A program made the position numbers and the translations under genes. Below are positions 15,843 through 24,147 of a DNA stretch of 64,000 nt, in pieces; within the stretch, counting starts at the first letter, position 1, and each line of letters starts with the position of its first letter. A model generated the notes under the pieces. The model did no database searches, was not told the DNA's origin, and saw only the letters and a list, made by a program, of their open reading frames with translations. The DNA is from JANQPX01 sp039197065 (GTDB taxonomy: Bacteria > Pseudomonadota > Alphaproteobacteria > Geminicoccales > Geminicoccaceae), in contig JBCCUL010000001.1 of the NCBI GenBank assembly GCA_039197065.1, positions 186,001 to 250,000 on the forward strand, in the 5' to 3' direction.

Positions 15843-17648
15843 GTGGTTGGTTATTACGACATCGATCCAAAGAAGCCGCATGCGTTTTTAAGCTATACCC
15901 GCGCTGACGATGAAGGTCTTGTCGGAGGAATTACATGGCTCAAGGACAATCTGGAGAAAAAGGTTCGGATGTTCTTGGGCGGTGAGTTCAAGATCTTTCA
16001 AGATGTCGCCGACATCCAAATTGGCGAGCAATGGGCGCAAAAACTCGATCAAGCGCTCGAAGCCGCACAGATTTTTATCCCCATCCTAACGCCCAGCTTT
16101 TTTAACAGCGAGTTCTGTCGGCGCGAGACGGAAGCCTTCCTTGACTATGGAGGGCGGGCGAACCGCAATGATCTGATCTTTCCGATCTACTTGATCACAG
16201 TCGATAATCTTGAGACCCCCGAATTGCGAAAACGCGATAGGCTCGCGAAGAGTTTTCATGAGCGGCAATACGCAGATTGGCGCGCTATTCGACACGGGCT
16301 CTTCGAAGGAGGGGTCCAGGGCTCGCGGATCGATGAAGTCGCTGAGGCCTTGGCAAGGGCGGCTAAGCACCCAGCCAAGGTGAAGGCTCGGAAGGCCCCA
16401 AGGCCGATCTCGCTGATCTCCGAAGTCGATAGGCCAAGTCGATCTGCAGGGGAGTATGTTCCCCCTCGAGCGGATCGGGACGGCAATGCAGAAAGATGGG
16501 TGTTTGGAGACACCCATCGCTCCGAGTTTCCGAAAGATGTCGCTTCCGTCGGCACCGGAGTTGAAGAGCCGCCCAGCATCACCCAACCTGAGGGACCAAC
16601 AACCGAAACAGAAGATTGGAGCCGAGCCTCTGGCAAAAGATCTGCGCCGGATGCTGATCGATCCGAAGCGCTGAAGAGACATTGGCCGATCATCCTCAGC
16701 ACCTGCTTTCTCGCTACTGGCCTGGTGGGCGTTGTCATATGGGCCTCTCCCAATTTGATGGAGCCGCTCGAAGAACAGATTTCAGAGAAAGAGCTGCCGG
16801 CTAAAGCGTCTTCGAACAGCTCATTTCGGGACTGTCAGCAGTGTCCAGAGATGATGAAGATCACCTCGGGCATTTTTTTGATGGGATCGCCGAGCCATGA
16901 GAACGGACGCTACGCCAATGAAGGGCCGCAACGTCAGGTCACGATCGAGTGTCCCTTCGCACTTGGCAAATATGAGGTTACGCGTGCCGAGTTTCGGTTT
17001 TTCGTTTCCGCAAACGGCCATGAAGCGCCGGAATGTATGCTCGCTGACGGCACGGTACGGTTAGACGATCGGAGCCGAGACTGGAGCAAGCCCGGCTACA
17101 AGCAGACAGAAGATGATCCGGTGGTCTGCGTGAGCTGGGACGATGCCAAGGCCTATGTCCGCTGGCTGAGTGAGAAGACTGGTGAGAGCTACCGTCTGCC
17201 GAGCGAAGCGGAGTGGGAGTATGCCGCGCGCGCCGGACGCGCGACGCGATATTTCTGGGGCGATGATACCGGAGCGGCCTGTGCCTATGCGAACGGTCAT
17301 GATCGTAAATCCAAGACGATCAGCGGATTACGATATGATGCATTTCCATGTGCGGATGACTACACCGAGACAGCGCCGGTCGGCAGTTTTCGACCCGATG
17401 ACTTCGGCCTTCATGACATGACCGGCAATGTTTGGGAATGGGTCGAAGACGCTTGGCATGCGAGCTACGAAAATGCCCCGATTGATGGGCGGGCTTGGAA
17501 TGAGCCAAACGAAGAGCGGCGCGTTCTTCGCGGTGGCTCCTGGAGCTACAATCCGCGAAATCTAAGGTCCGCTGCTCGCCGAGAAGCGCCAAGAAGCAGT
17601 CGCAACGTCGGCCTTGGCTTTCGCGTTGCCATGACACTCAGCCCATGA
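15843..17648 (+). CDS. TIR domain - transmembrane - FGE-sulfatase (formylglycine-generating-enzyme-like) protein
   Basis: 601 residues from the GTG at 15843, six bases after GGGAGG; a TTG three bases earlier is also possible. The N-terminal TIR domain (about 10-175) has AFLSYTRADDE, FKIFQDVADI, PILTPSFFNSEFCRRE and LIFPIYLI. The Cys-x-x-Glu (Glu about residue 95) matches the catalytic position of NAD-cleaving TIRs. A polar linker (180-275) precedes one membrane helix (about 282-302), flanked by KRHW on the N-side, which predicts TIR inside and the C-terminus outside. The C-terminal FGE/DUF323 domain (about 335-600) ends RVLRGGSWSYNPRN and lacks the two catalytic cysteines of true formylglycine-generating enzymes. 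Codon use is more AT-rich than in the neighbours, suggesting acquisition. A paralogue lies at 41188-43323. A sensor-effector role (defence or stress) is inferred. Confidence 0.85.
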   Translation: MVGYYDIDPKKPHAFLSYTRADDEGLVGGITWLKDNLEKKVRMFLGGEFKIFQDVADIQIGEQWAQKLDQALEAAQIFIPILTPSFFNSEFCRRETEAFLDYGGRANRNDLIFPIYLITVDNLETPELRKRDRLAKSFHERQYADWRAIRHGLFEGGVQGSRIDEVAEALARAAKHPAKVKARKAPRPISLISEVDRPSRSAGEYVPPRADRDGNAERWVFGDTHRSEFPKDVASVGTGVEEPPSITQPEGPTTETEDWSRASGKRSAPDADRSEALKRHWPIILSTCFLATGLVGVVIWASPNLMEPLEEQISEKELPAKASSNSSFRDCQQCPEMMKITSGIFLMGSPSHENGRYANEGPQRQVTIECPFALGKYEVTRAEFRFFVSANGHEAPECMLADGTVRLDDRSRDWSKPGYKQTEDDPVVCVSWDDAKAYVRWLSEKTGESYRLPSEAEWEYAARAGRATRYFWGDDTGAACAYANGHDRKSKTISGLRYDAFPCADDYTETAPVGSFRPDDFGLHDMTGNVWEWVEDAWHASYENAPIDGRAWNEPNEERRVLRGGSWSYNPRNLRSAARREAPRSSRNVGLGFRVAMTLSP

Positions 17649-17697
17649 CTTCTGGAGATATGTCGCCTGCATTGAAGTCAATTGTCAGCGGCGGCGG

Positions 17698-18396
17698 CTA
17701 AATCGACATCTCCGAAATCCCGCCATGTTCCGCCGACCACTCCAGAGGCGCGTTCAGGAACCGCTCGACCTGCTCCAGCGTTGCTGCATCGAAATGATCG
17801 CCTTTTCGCGCGGCTGCGAGCACGTCCCGCCAGGTGGCTAAGTTGTGCAGCGTCAAGCCATGGTCGCCGAGCTTTGGCCGCGTTTCGGGGAAGATGTCGT
17901 AGTAGAAAACCACGATGGTGTGGGCGACGTCGGCGCCGGCTTTGCGCAGCGCATCGACGAAGGCGACTTTGCTGCCGCCATCCGTGGTGAGGTCCTCGAC
18001 CAGGAGGATTCTTCGGCCTTCGACGCTGTCGCCTTCGATTTGCGCGTCGCGACCAAAGCCCTTCGGCTTTTTTCGCACGTAGTACATAGGCAGCCCTAGC
18101 CGCTCGGCTATCAAGGCGGCGAAGGGGATGCCGGCGGTTTCGCCGCCCGCGATGCCGTCGAAGGCCTCGAAGCCGACGTCCCGGGCGAGCTTGGCGACGG
18201 CGAAGTCCATGAGGGTCCCGCGGATCCGGGGGTAGGAGATCAGTTTGCGGCAGTCGATATAGACGGGGCTGGCGAGGCCCGAGGTGAACTTGTAGGGCTC
18301 ATCGGCGCGAAAATTCACAGCCTTGATTTCGAGAAGCATCTTCGCGGTCAACTCCGCCATCATGGATGGCTCGGGAAAACCGGCGGCGAAAGACAT
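17698..18396 (-). CDS. pyrE: Orotate phosphoribosyltransferase
   Basis: 232 residues from the ATG at 18396; AGGAG lies 7 bases upstream of it, whereas the ATG at 18402 is too close. It has the PRPP-binding motif RILLVEDLTTDGGS and the YVRKKPKGFG loop of type I orotate phosphoribosyltransferases. The enzyme makes OMP from orotate and PRPP in pyrimidine synthesis. It follows pyrC by 45 bases, forming a pyrC-pyrE operon, and converges with the TIR-FGE gene. The length includes a C-terminal extension of about 30 residues common in alphaproteobacteria. Confidence 0.95.
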   Translation of the reverse strand: MSFAAGFPEPSMMAELTAKMLLEIKAVNFRADEPYKFTSGLASPVYIDCRKLISYPRIRGTLMDFAVAKLARDVGFEAFDGIAGGETAGIPFAALIAERLGLPMYYVRKKPKGFGRDAQIEGDSVEGRRILLVEDLTTDGGSKVAFVDALRKAGADVAHTIVVFYYDIFPETRPKLGDHGLTLHNLATWRDVLAAARKGDHFDAATLEQVERFLNAPLEWSAEHGGISEMSI

Positions 18397-18441
18397 CGGC
18401 ATGCTCCTGGATGATCGTTGGATGCGCGCTCTATAGCAGGA

Positions 18442-19503
18442 TCAGGCGACCCGCCAATAGAGCGGAAAGCCCGGATCGAAGACCGTGACCGGTCCGGCCC
18501 CCGTCTCGATCTTGTCGGGGTAGGTGACGGGATCGGTATCCCTGACCATGGTCATGGTCTCTACATTCGAGGGGAGACGGTAGAAGGCGGGGCCGTTCAG
18601 GGAGGTAAAGGCCTCCAGCTTGTCGAGAGCACCCTCCTCCTCGAACACATGGGCGAGGCAGGAAAGCGTGTTGGGTGCGTTGAACACGCCTGCGCAACCG
18701 CAGGGCGCTTCCTTGGTGTGATCGGCATGGGGGGCGCTGTCCGTGCCGAGGAAAAAACGCGCGTCGCCCGAGGTCGCCGCTTTCCTGAGCGCCAGGCGAT
18801 GGCTGTCGCGCTTGACGATCGGCAGGCAGTAATAATGCGGCCTGATCCCGCCCACCAGCAGATCATTGCGATTGAGGATCAGATGATGCGGCGTCATCGT
18901 CGCCCCGAGATCGCTCGGGGCCGATGACACATAGGCGACGGCGTCAGATGTCGTGACGTGCTCCATGATCACGCGGAGGTCGGGAACCCGGCGGCGCAAT
19001 GGATCGAGGACGCGCTCGATGAACACGGCTTCGCGGTCGAAAATGTCAATCTCGGAATCGGTGACTTCGCCATGGACGCAGAGCGGCAGGCCGATCTCGG
19101 CCATCCTTTCGAGGACGGGGAGCACATTTTCGATATCGCGAACGCCGCTGTCCGAATTGGTGGTCGCCCCCGCTGGATAGAGCTTCACCGCCTTGACCAG
19201 CCCTTCCTCGGCCGCAGCTGCCACATCGTTCGGATCCGTCGTCTCGGTCAAATATAAAGTCATAAGCGGGGCGCCGCTCGGCGCCGACTTGGCGCTGGGG
19301 CGTTCCAAGGCCGCGAGAATGCGATCGCGGTAGGCCTTGGCATCTGCGCCGGTGACCACCGGCGGGACCAGGTTGGGCATGATGATCGCGCGGCCGATAT
19401 GCTGCATGTAGGGAAGGGCGATGCCCTCCAGCATGGGGCCGTCGCGCAGATGGAGATGCCAGTCGTCGGGACGGCGGATGGTCAGGCGATCGGTCGTGCT
19501 CAT
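18442..19503 (-). CDS. pyrC: Dihydroorotase
   Basis: 353 residues, type II PyrC length. The metal-binding D-W-H-L-H-L-R-D-G motif sits near residue 15, with the later VHGEVTD and GTDSAPH motifs providing the histidine and catalytic aspartate. It converts N-carbamoyl-aspartate to dihydroorotate. First gene of pyrC-pyrE. The carboxylated-lysine position appears as the K in AVKLYPAGATTNS. Confidence 0.95.
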   Translation of the reverse strand: MSTTDRLTIRRPDDWHLHLRDGPMLEGIALPYMQHIGRAIIMPNLVPPVVTGADAKAYRDRILAALERPSAKSAPSGAPLMTLYLTETTDPNDVAAAAEEGLVKAVKLYPAGATTNSDSGVRDIENVLPVLERMAEIGLPLCVHGEVTDSEIDIFDREAVFIERVLDPLRRRVPDLRVIMEHVTTSDAVAYVSSAPSDLGATMTPHHLILNRNDLLVGGIRPHYYCLPIVKRDSHRLALRKAATSGDARFFLGTDSAPHADHTKEAPCGCAGVFNAPNTLSCLAHVFEEEGALDKLEAFTSLNGPAFYRLPSNVETMTMVRDTDPVTYPDKIETGAGPVTVFDPGFPLYWRVA

Positions 19504-19601
19504 CGGCTTGGCTCCGGAGCTGTCCAGGTTGACGCTCTGTCTAGCCGATGAGGGCAGGCCGGGTGAAGCCTGTTACGTCACCCGACCTGACTGAGGCAAG
19601 T

Positions 19602-20915
19602 TTAGCTGGAGGCCGCCTGGCCTCGCATATGGGGGCTGTCGAAGTCGAGTTTCTTCAGGCCTTCCTTGACCTCGGGGCAGCTCATGAAGAGCTTCCAGAT
19701 GAGGCCGGTACGGTAATTCTCGATCATGCCAATGATCGGGCCCTGGTCGATCGAGAGATGGGTGTCCGCGACCCAGTTTTCCGTCGGGTTGAAGGCGTCG
19801 ACGAAACCGTATTCCCGCCAGAGCTGATCGCCGCGCTCGTCGTAGAAGTGTCGCAGCGCTTCCATCGAATATTCGGGTGTATAGGGGAAGGCGGACAACG
19901 CGGCGGTCGGCGTGATGACGCCCAGGTCGCGGCGCGGCTGGTGGGCGGCATAGCCATTCTGGTTATCGGACGAGGTCAGGCCCCAGCAATGGCGGCCATA
20001 GCCTTCGAAGCCGTTCGGATTGAGGATGCAATGCTCACGATTGATCAGCGTGTGCGCGGTGTTCTGTTCCCAGTAATCGGCATAGCGGTCCTTAAGGCCG
20101 TTGGGATCGAGCATCATGAAGCAATATTGCGTCCAGAACAGCGGGCCGCCGAAGTCCGGGCCGAGCGGCAGCTTGATGCCGTAATATTCACGCTCGTTCT
20201 TGAAGACCCGCCCCATCGCCCAGCCGCGATGATAGGCTTCTTTGTGGATCGGGTAGGTGTTGGACGACGCGCCCAGAACGTAGGTGAGCAGGCATTCGTT
20301 CCAGCCGCGGATCTCGAAATCCATGCCCCAGCCCTGGTTCGGGCTCCAGTGCCAATACATGATGTGCCGGCCGCCGCGGGTGTGCCAGTCCCACTCGGTC
20401 TGGTTCCAGAGAACATTGATCCGGTCCCGAAGCTCCGCCTCCTTGCCGTCCCCGTCGAAGTACTGACGCGCGACCAGCAGCCCGCCGATCAGAAAGGCCT
20501 GCTCGACTACGTCCGAGCCGTCATCCTTTCGGGAGAAGGCGATCGCGGCACCCGTGGTGCCGTGCATGAAGTGAGGCAGAACCCCGTGGAAATGGGCGCC
20601 CAGGTGCAGGAACTTGACCATCTTCAGCAGCTGATCGACGGCTTCCGCGCGAGAAACCCAGCCGCGCTCGGCCGCGACCACGATCGCAATCGCGCCGAAG
20701 CCGGTGCCGCCGATCGCCATGGCTTCGGGACCGTATTTGTCCTGAACATTGGTCCGATCGCGCGCGAGGCCGGAGACCGGATGCGCGCCGTCCCAGAAGA
20801 AGCGGAAGGTCTGACGCTGCAACAGCTCCAAGAGCTCGTCGTCGGAAAGTCCCTTGGGTCGATCGGGGCCGACGCCGGCGGCTTCGGTGGCGCGGATCGG
20901 GGCGATATCGTTCAT
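19602..20915 (-). CDS. Glucoamylase-family protein (PF10091-type, GH144-like), no signal peptide
   Basis: 437 residues from the ATG at 20915; GGAG lies upstream, and the 15 codons before it look like untranslated sequence. The protein shows an N-terminal LLELLQRQTFRFFWDGAHPVSG opening, then WDWHTRGGRHIMYWHWSP, RGWNECLLTYVLGASS and a C-terminal GFVDAFNPTENWV with DQGPIIGMIENYR. This pattern belongs to the bacterial 'glycoamylase' (alpha/alpha)6 family, which includes beta-1,2-glucanases (GH144). There is no signal peptide, so it probably acts on cytoplasmic or imported glucans. Substrate not established. Confidence 0.8.
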   Translation of the reverse strand: MNDIAPIRATEAAGVGPDRPKGLSDDELLELLQRQTFRFFWDGAHPVSGLARDRTNVQDKYGPEAMAIGGTGFGAIAIVVAAERGWVSRAEAVDQLLKMVKFLHLGAHFHGVLPHFMHGTTGAAIAFSRKDDGSDVVEQAFLIGGLLVARQYFDGDGKEAELRDRINVLWNQTEWDWHTRGGRHIMYWHWSPNQGWGMDFEIRGWNECLLTYVLGASSNTYPIHKEAYHRGWAMGRVFKNEREYYGIKLPLGPDFGGPLFWTQYCFMMLDPNGLKDRYADYWEQNTAHTLINREHCILNPNGFEGYGRHCWGLTSSDNQNGYAAHQPRRDLGVITPTAALSAFPYTPEYSMEALRHFYDERGDQLWREYGFVDAFNPTENWVADTHLSIDQGPIIGMIENYRTGLIWKLFMSCPEVKEGLKKLDFDSPHMRGQAASS

Positions 20916-21249
20916 GCCAATGATCTCCAGGTTTACACCTCTATCTTTGTACAAGCACAACGGGAGAGGGTGGGGATGTCAATGGCCGCAGGCGCGCATT
21001 GCACGTTTCGTTAGAGCCTCTTGGTGGAGCCGGCTCTTCTTCGATCAAAGCTGCCTCGGCCAGCCCTGCACATGCCGACCTGGAATTTCGGAACGGGGCT
21101 GCTTCTGGACATTTGGTGTGAATTTGGTCAACTCAGCGATTTGAAAGGTCGCTTCTGCCGGTTCGGCCATGCCGGGAACGCGACGTTGTTGGTCTCTTCT
21201 GATAGGTTTGGCAGGTCCTTCGATACGGATTGTGAGTAGTAACGGTTCA
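20916..21249. other. 334-base divergent intergenic region
   Basis: This gap lies between the divergently transcribed glucoamylase-family gene and the cyclase gene and must contain both promoters. I see a short palindrome TTGTACAA near 20947, just upstream of the glucoamylase-family start, but no convincing ORF, terminator or long repeat. Confidence 0.5.
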
Positions 21250-22407
21250 ATGATCAAAACGATGACGAACGAGACGCCTTCTGTGGTGGGCGCGACGCCA
21301 TTTGGGCTGATTGCGCTTCTCGGCGCGACGATCTCCATTGTTTTCTGCTACGGCCAAGTTCTGATCTCGTTGATCACGCCGCTTCTGGGTTTGGCGGCCT
21401 TCGAACTCAATCTCCATGCCCAGGCGATCTTCATGTGGTTGTTCGGCCTGGTGACGGTCTATGGGCTTTGGCGTGATCGGCGCATTCTTCAAAGCAGCAT
21501 TCCCCTGGTGGTCGGGGTGGTCGCTGTCCTGTTCATCGCCGGCACGCTCTACACGATCTACGACATTCGTCTTTTGATCCTCGGTTACGCGCTGCTGGTC
21601 ATCTCGGCTCTGCTCAATCAGATCATGATGCTTGCATCGCTCAAGGCCCAGGTCGAGGCGCGCGCCGCCCAACTCAGTGACTTGAACACCAGCCTCGAGA
21701 CACAGGTCGAGGCTCAGGTAAGCGAAATCGATCGACTGGCCCGCCTGAAGCGTTTCTTGGCGCCCGAGGTCGCTGATCTGATCACGAATGAAGGGAAGGA
21801 AAACCTTTTAAGCAGTCATCGGCGACAGATTGCCTGTCTGTTCTGCGACATCCGCAATTTCACGCCCCTGACGGAGGCGCTGGAGCCGGAGGAGGTCATG
21901 GAGATCCTCCAGACCTTTCATGAGACGATGGGAGGGCTGATCGCCGAAAGCGGCGGCACGATCGGTTCGCGTGCCGGCGACAGCGTCATGGTGTTCTTCA
22001 ACGATCCGCTGCCTTGTGACGAGCCAAGCCTGGAAGCTGCCAGGTTGTCCCTGCGCATGCGGGACGCCTTCGTCGAGGCCAGGAAGAAGTGGGAACGGCT
22101 GGGTAACGAAATCGGTATCGGCTTCGGCATCGGCAGCGGCTATGCGACGCTCGGCATCGTCGGCGACCGCTCGAGGCGCGACTACACGGCGATCGGCAAG
22201 GTGGTCAATCTCGCCTCCCGCCTCTGCGATCAGGCAGGTGCCGATGAAATCCTGATGGATCGGCGTGCTTATCTCGAAGTCGAGTCCGCCGTCTCGGTTG
22301 CACCCTCGCGTTCCTTGGATCTGAAGGGCATCGGCCAGGGAATCGGTGCGTTTCCCTTGCTCTCAATCGACAGTCCCAAGCGGTCAGCCGACACCATTCA
22401 TGCCTGA
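21250..22407 (+). CDS. Membrane-bound class III adenylate/guanylate cyclase
   Basis: 385 residues. Four hydrophobic helices (about 15-125) precede a coiled coil (130-165) and a class III catalytic domain (190-375). Both metal aspartates are present (D200 in FCDIRNFT, D244 in SRAGDSVMV), as are the transition-state N320 and R324 in KVVNLASRL and the purine-contacting D311 in RDYTAIG. The other purine-specifying position, Lys in ATP-using enzymes, is Ser240 here. That makes nucleotide preference uncertain. Start at 21250 or 21262; neither has a strong ribosome binding site. Its stop abuts the opposite-strand acyl-CoA dehydrogenase stop (shared TGATCA). Confidence 0.85.
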   Translation: MIKTMTNETPSVVGATPFGLIALLGATISIVFCYGQVLISLITPLLGLAAFELNLHAQAIFMWLFGLVTVYGLWRDRRILQSSIPLVVGVVAVLFIAGTLYTIYDIRLLILGYALLVISALLNQIMMLASLKAQVEARAAQLSDLNTSLETQVEAQVSEIDRLARLKRFLAPEVADLITNEGKENLLSSHRRQIACLFCDIRNFTPLTEALEPEEVMEILQTFHETMGGLIAESGGTIGSRAGDSVMVFFNDPLPCDEPSLEAARLSLRMRDAFVEARKKWERLGNEIGIGFGIGSGYATLGIVGDRSRRDYTAIGKVVNLASRLCDQAGADEILMDRRAYLEVESAVSVAPSRSLDLKGIGQGIGAFPLLSIDSPKRSADTIHA

Positions 22408-24129
22408 TCAGCTGTCTGGGGCAACACCATGCTTGACGGCCGGCAGTGTCGCGACGGCCGGTGGCAGCACGTGATGCACATAGAACAGCGCGCTCGCCTC
22501 ACGCTGGTCCCGACTGCCTTCCCCCGCCTCCATCATCGCCCGCGCCAGCAAAAACCCACCCAGCGTCGTCGCGAATAGCCGAAGATAGGGCGTCGCACCG
22601 GCCAGGCGGTCGTCGGTGTCGATGCCATGATCCGTAATCCAGGCGGTCGCATCGCGTAGCGCCGCCAGCGCCGCCGCCAGCTGCTCCCTGACCGGGCCTT
22701 CGCTGAGCCCATCCAGGTCGCTTTCCAGCTCATCGAAAAGCGCGGATACGTAAGCGCCGTTGCCCGCCGGCAACTTTCGGCCGACGAGGTCGAGGGCCTG
22801 GATGCCGTTGGTGCCCTCGTAGATCTGGGTGATGCGGGCGTCGCGCATGTGCTGGGCGATGCCGGTTTCTTCGATGTAGCCCATGCCGCCATGGACCTGG
22901 AGGGCTTCTGAGGTGATCTCGAAGCCTGTGTCGGTGCACCAGGCCTTGATCAGCGGGATCAGCAGGTCGATCCGGCCCTGGGCCGCATCGCGCTCCGGGC
23001 CGGCGGGCAGCTTTGTCGCGCGGTCGAGGTGAAAAGCGCCTTCATAAGCGAGCAGGCGCATCGCCTCGATCCGGCAGCGCATGGACATCAGCATCCGTTT
23101 GACATCCGGATACTCGATGATCTTAGCCGGGGTTGCTACCCCACCATTGCTGCGGCGCATACCCTGGGTCCGCTCCGCCGCATAGTGAACCGCGGCCTGA
23201 TAGGCCCGCTCGGCGATGCCGAGGCCCTGCAGACCGACAGCGAGACGAGCGCTGTTCATCATGGTGAACATCGCCTTCATGCCGCCCTGCTCCTCGCCGA
23301 TGAGGTAGCCGACGGCGCCTTCATTGTCGCCGAAGGACATGACGCAGGTGGGGTTGGCGTGGATGCCGAGTTTCTTTTCGAGCGACACCGGTCTCAGGTC
23401 GTTGCGATCGCTAAGCGAACCGTCCTCGTTGACCAAGAATTTCGGCACCAGGAACAGCGAAATGCCTTTGGTGCCGGCCGGCGCTCCCGGCACCCTTGCC
23501 AGGACCATGTGGACGATATTGTCGGCGAGATCGTGGTCACCGAAGGTGATGTAGATCTTGGTTCCGGTGATCCGGTAATGGTCGCCCTCTTTTTCGGCCT
23601 TGGTTCGAAGGGCGCCGACATCTGTGCCGGCATGGGGCTCGGTCAGACACATGGTGCCGGTCCATTGGCCGGTGATCAGGTTTTCGAGATAGGTCGCCTT
23701 TTGCTCCTCGGTGCCGAGTTTCAGCAGCAGTTCGATGCAGGCCTGGGTCAGGAGCGGGCAGTTGCTGAAGCCCAGATTGGCGCTGTGCCACATTTCGGAA
23801 ACGGCGGTCGACACCGTGATGGGAAGGCCCTGGCCGCCCCATTCCTCGGGGTAGGGCAGGCTGTTCCAGCCGGCATCGGCGAATTGCCGAAAAGCCGCCT
23901 TGAAACCATCAGGCGTGCGCACGATGCCGTTCTCGAGCCGTGAGCCCTCTCGGTCACCGCTCGCATTAATAGGCGCCAGCACGCCGCTCGCGAACTTGCC
24001 GGCCTCTTCGAGCACCTGATCGACTAACGCCGCATCGATCTCCTCATAGCCGCGCAGCTTCGCGAGCTCGGGGATCATCGGCCCGAGCACGGACTGCATG
24101 TGATCGAGCGGCGCGTTGTAGACGGTCAT
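22408..24129 (-). CDS. Acyl-CoA dehydrogenase, DmdC/AcdA-like long form
   Basis: 573 residues, longer than classical acyl-CoA dehydrogenases (~390), as in 3-methylmercaptopropionyl-CoA dehydrogenase (DmdC)-type enzymes. The N-terminus (VYNAPLDHMQSVL, VLAPINASGDREG), the MCLTEPHAGTDVGAL FAD/substrate segment and the catalytic-base region RITQIYEGTNGIQALDL are all present. It oxidises an acyl-CoA to the enoyl-CoA with FAD. True DmdC cannot be separated from related enzymes without a tree. It follows the D-2-hydroxyacid dehydrogenase gene by 18 bases on the same strand, so the two form an operon. Confidence 0.85.
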   Translation of the reverse strand: MTVYNAPLDHMQSVLGPMIPELAKLRGYEEIDAALVDQVLEEAGKFASGVLAPINASGDREGSRLENGIVRTPDGFKAAFRQFADAGWNSLPYPEEWGGQGLPITVSTAVSEMWHSANLGFSNCPLLTQACIELLLKLGTEEQKATYLENLITGQWTGTMCLTEPHAGTDVGALRTKAEKEGDHYRITGTKIYITFGDHDLADNIVHMVLARVPGAPAGTKGISLFLVPKFLVNEDGSLSDRNDLRPVSLEKKLGIHANPTCVMSFGDNEGAVGYLIGEEQGGMKAMFTMMNSARLAVGLQGLGIAERAYQAAVHYAAERTQGMRRSNGGVATPAKIIEYPDVKRMLMSMRCRIEAMRLLAYEGAFHLDRATKLPAGPERDAAQGRIDLLIPLIKAWCTDTGFEITSEALQVHGGMGYIEETGIAQHMRDARITQIYEGTNGIQALDLVGRKLPAGNGAYVSALFDELESDLDGLSEGPVREQLAAALAALRDATAWITDHGIDTDDRLAGATPYLRLFATTLGGFLLARAMMEAGEGSRDQREASALFYVHHVLPPAVATLPAVKHGVAPDS

Positions 24130-24147
24130 TGGTTCGCTCCTGACGGG

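Noticed and set aside
15843..17648. Active formylglycine-generating enzyme (sulfatase activation)
   Set aside because: The GGSW region lacks the two catalytic cysteines found in true FGEs, and no sulfatase gene is nearby. The same holds for 41188-43323.
15843..17648. Complete diversity-generating retroelement
   Set aside because: No reverse transcriptase, template repeat or accessory gene is visible anywhere in the window; only the tail of the FGE domain is suggestive.
19560..19584. Hairpin CGGGTGA/TCACCCG as terminator of the glucoamylase-family gene
   Set aside because: A 7-bp stem with an 11-base loop and no T-run on either side; too weak to call.
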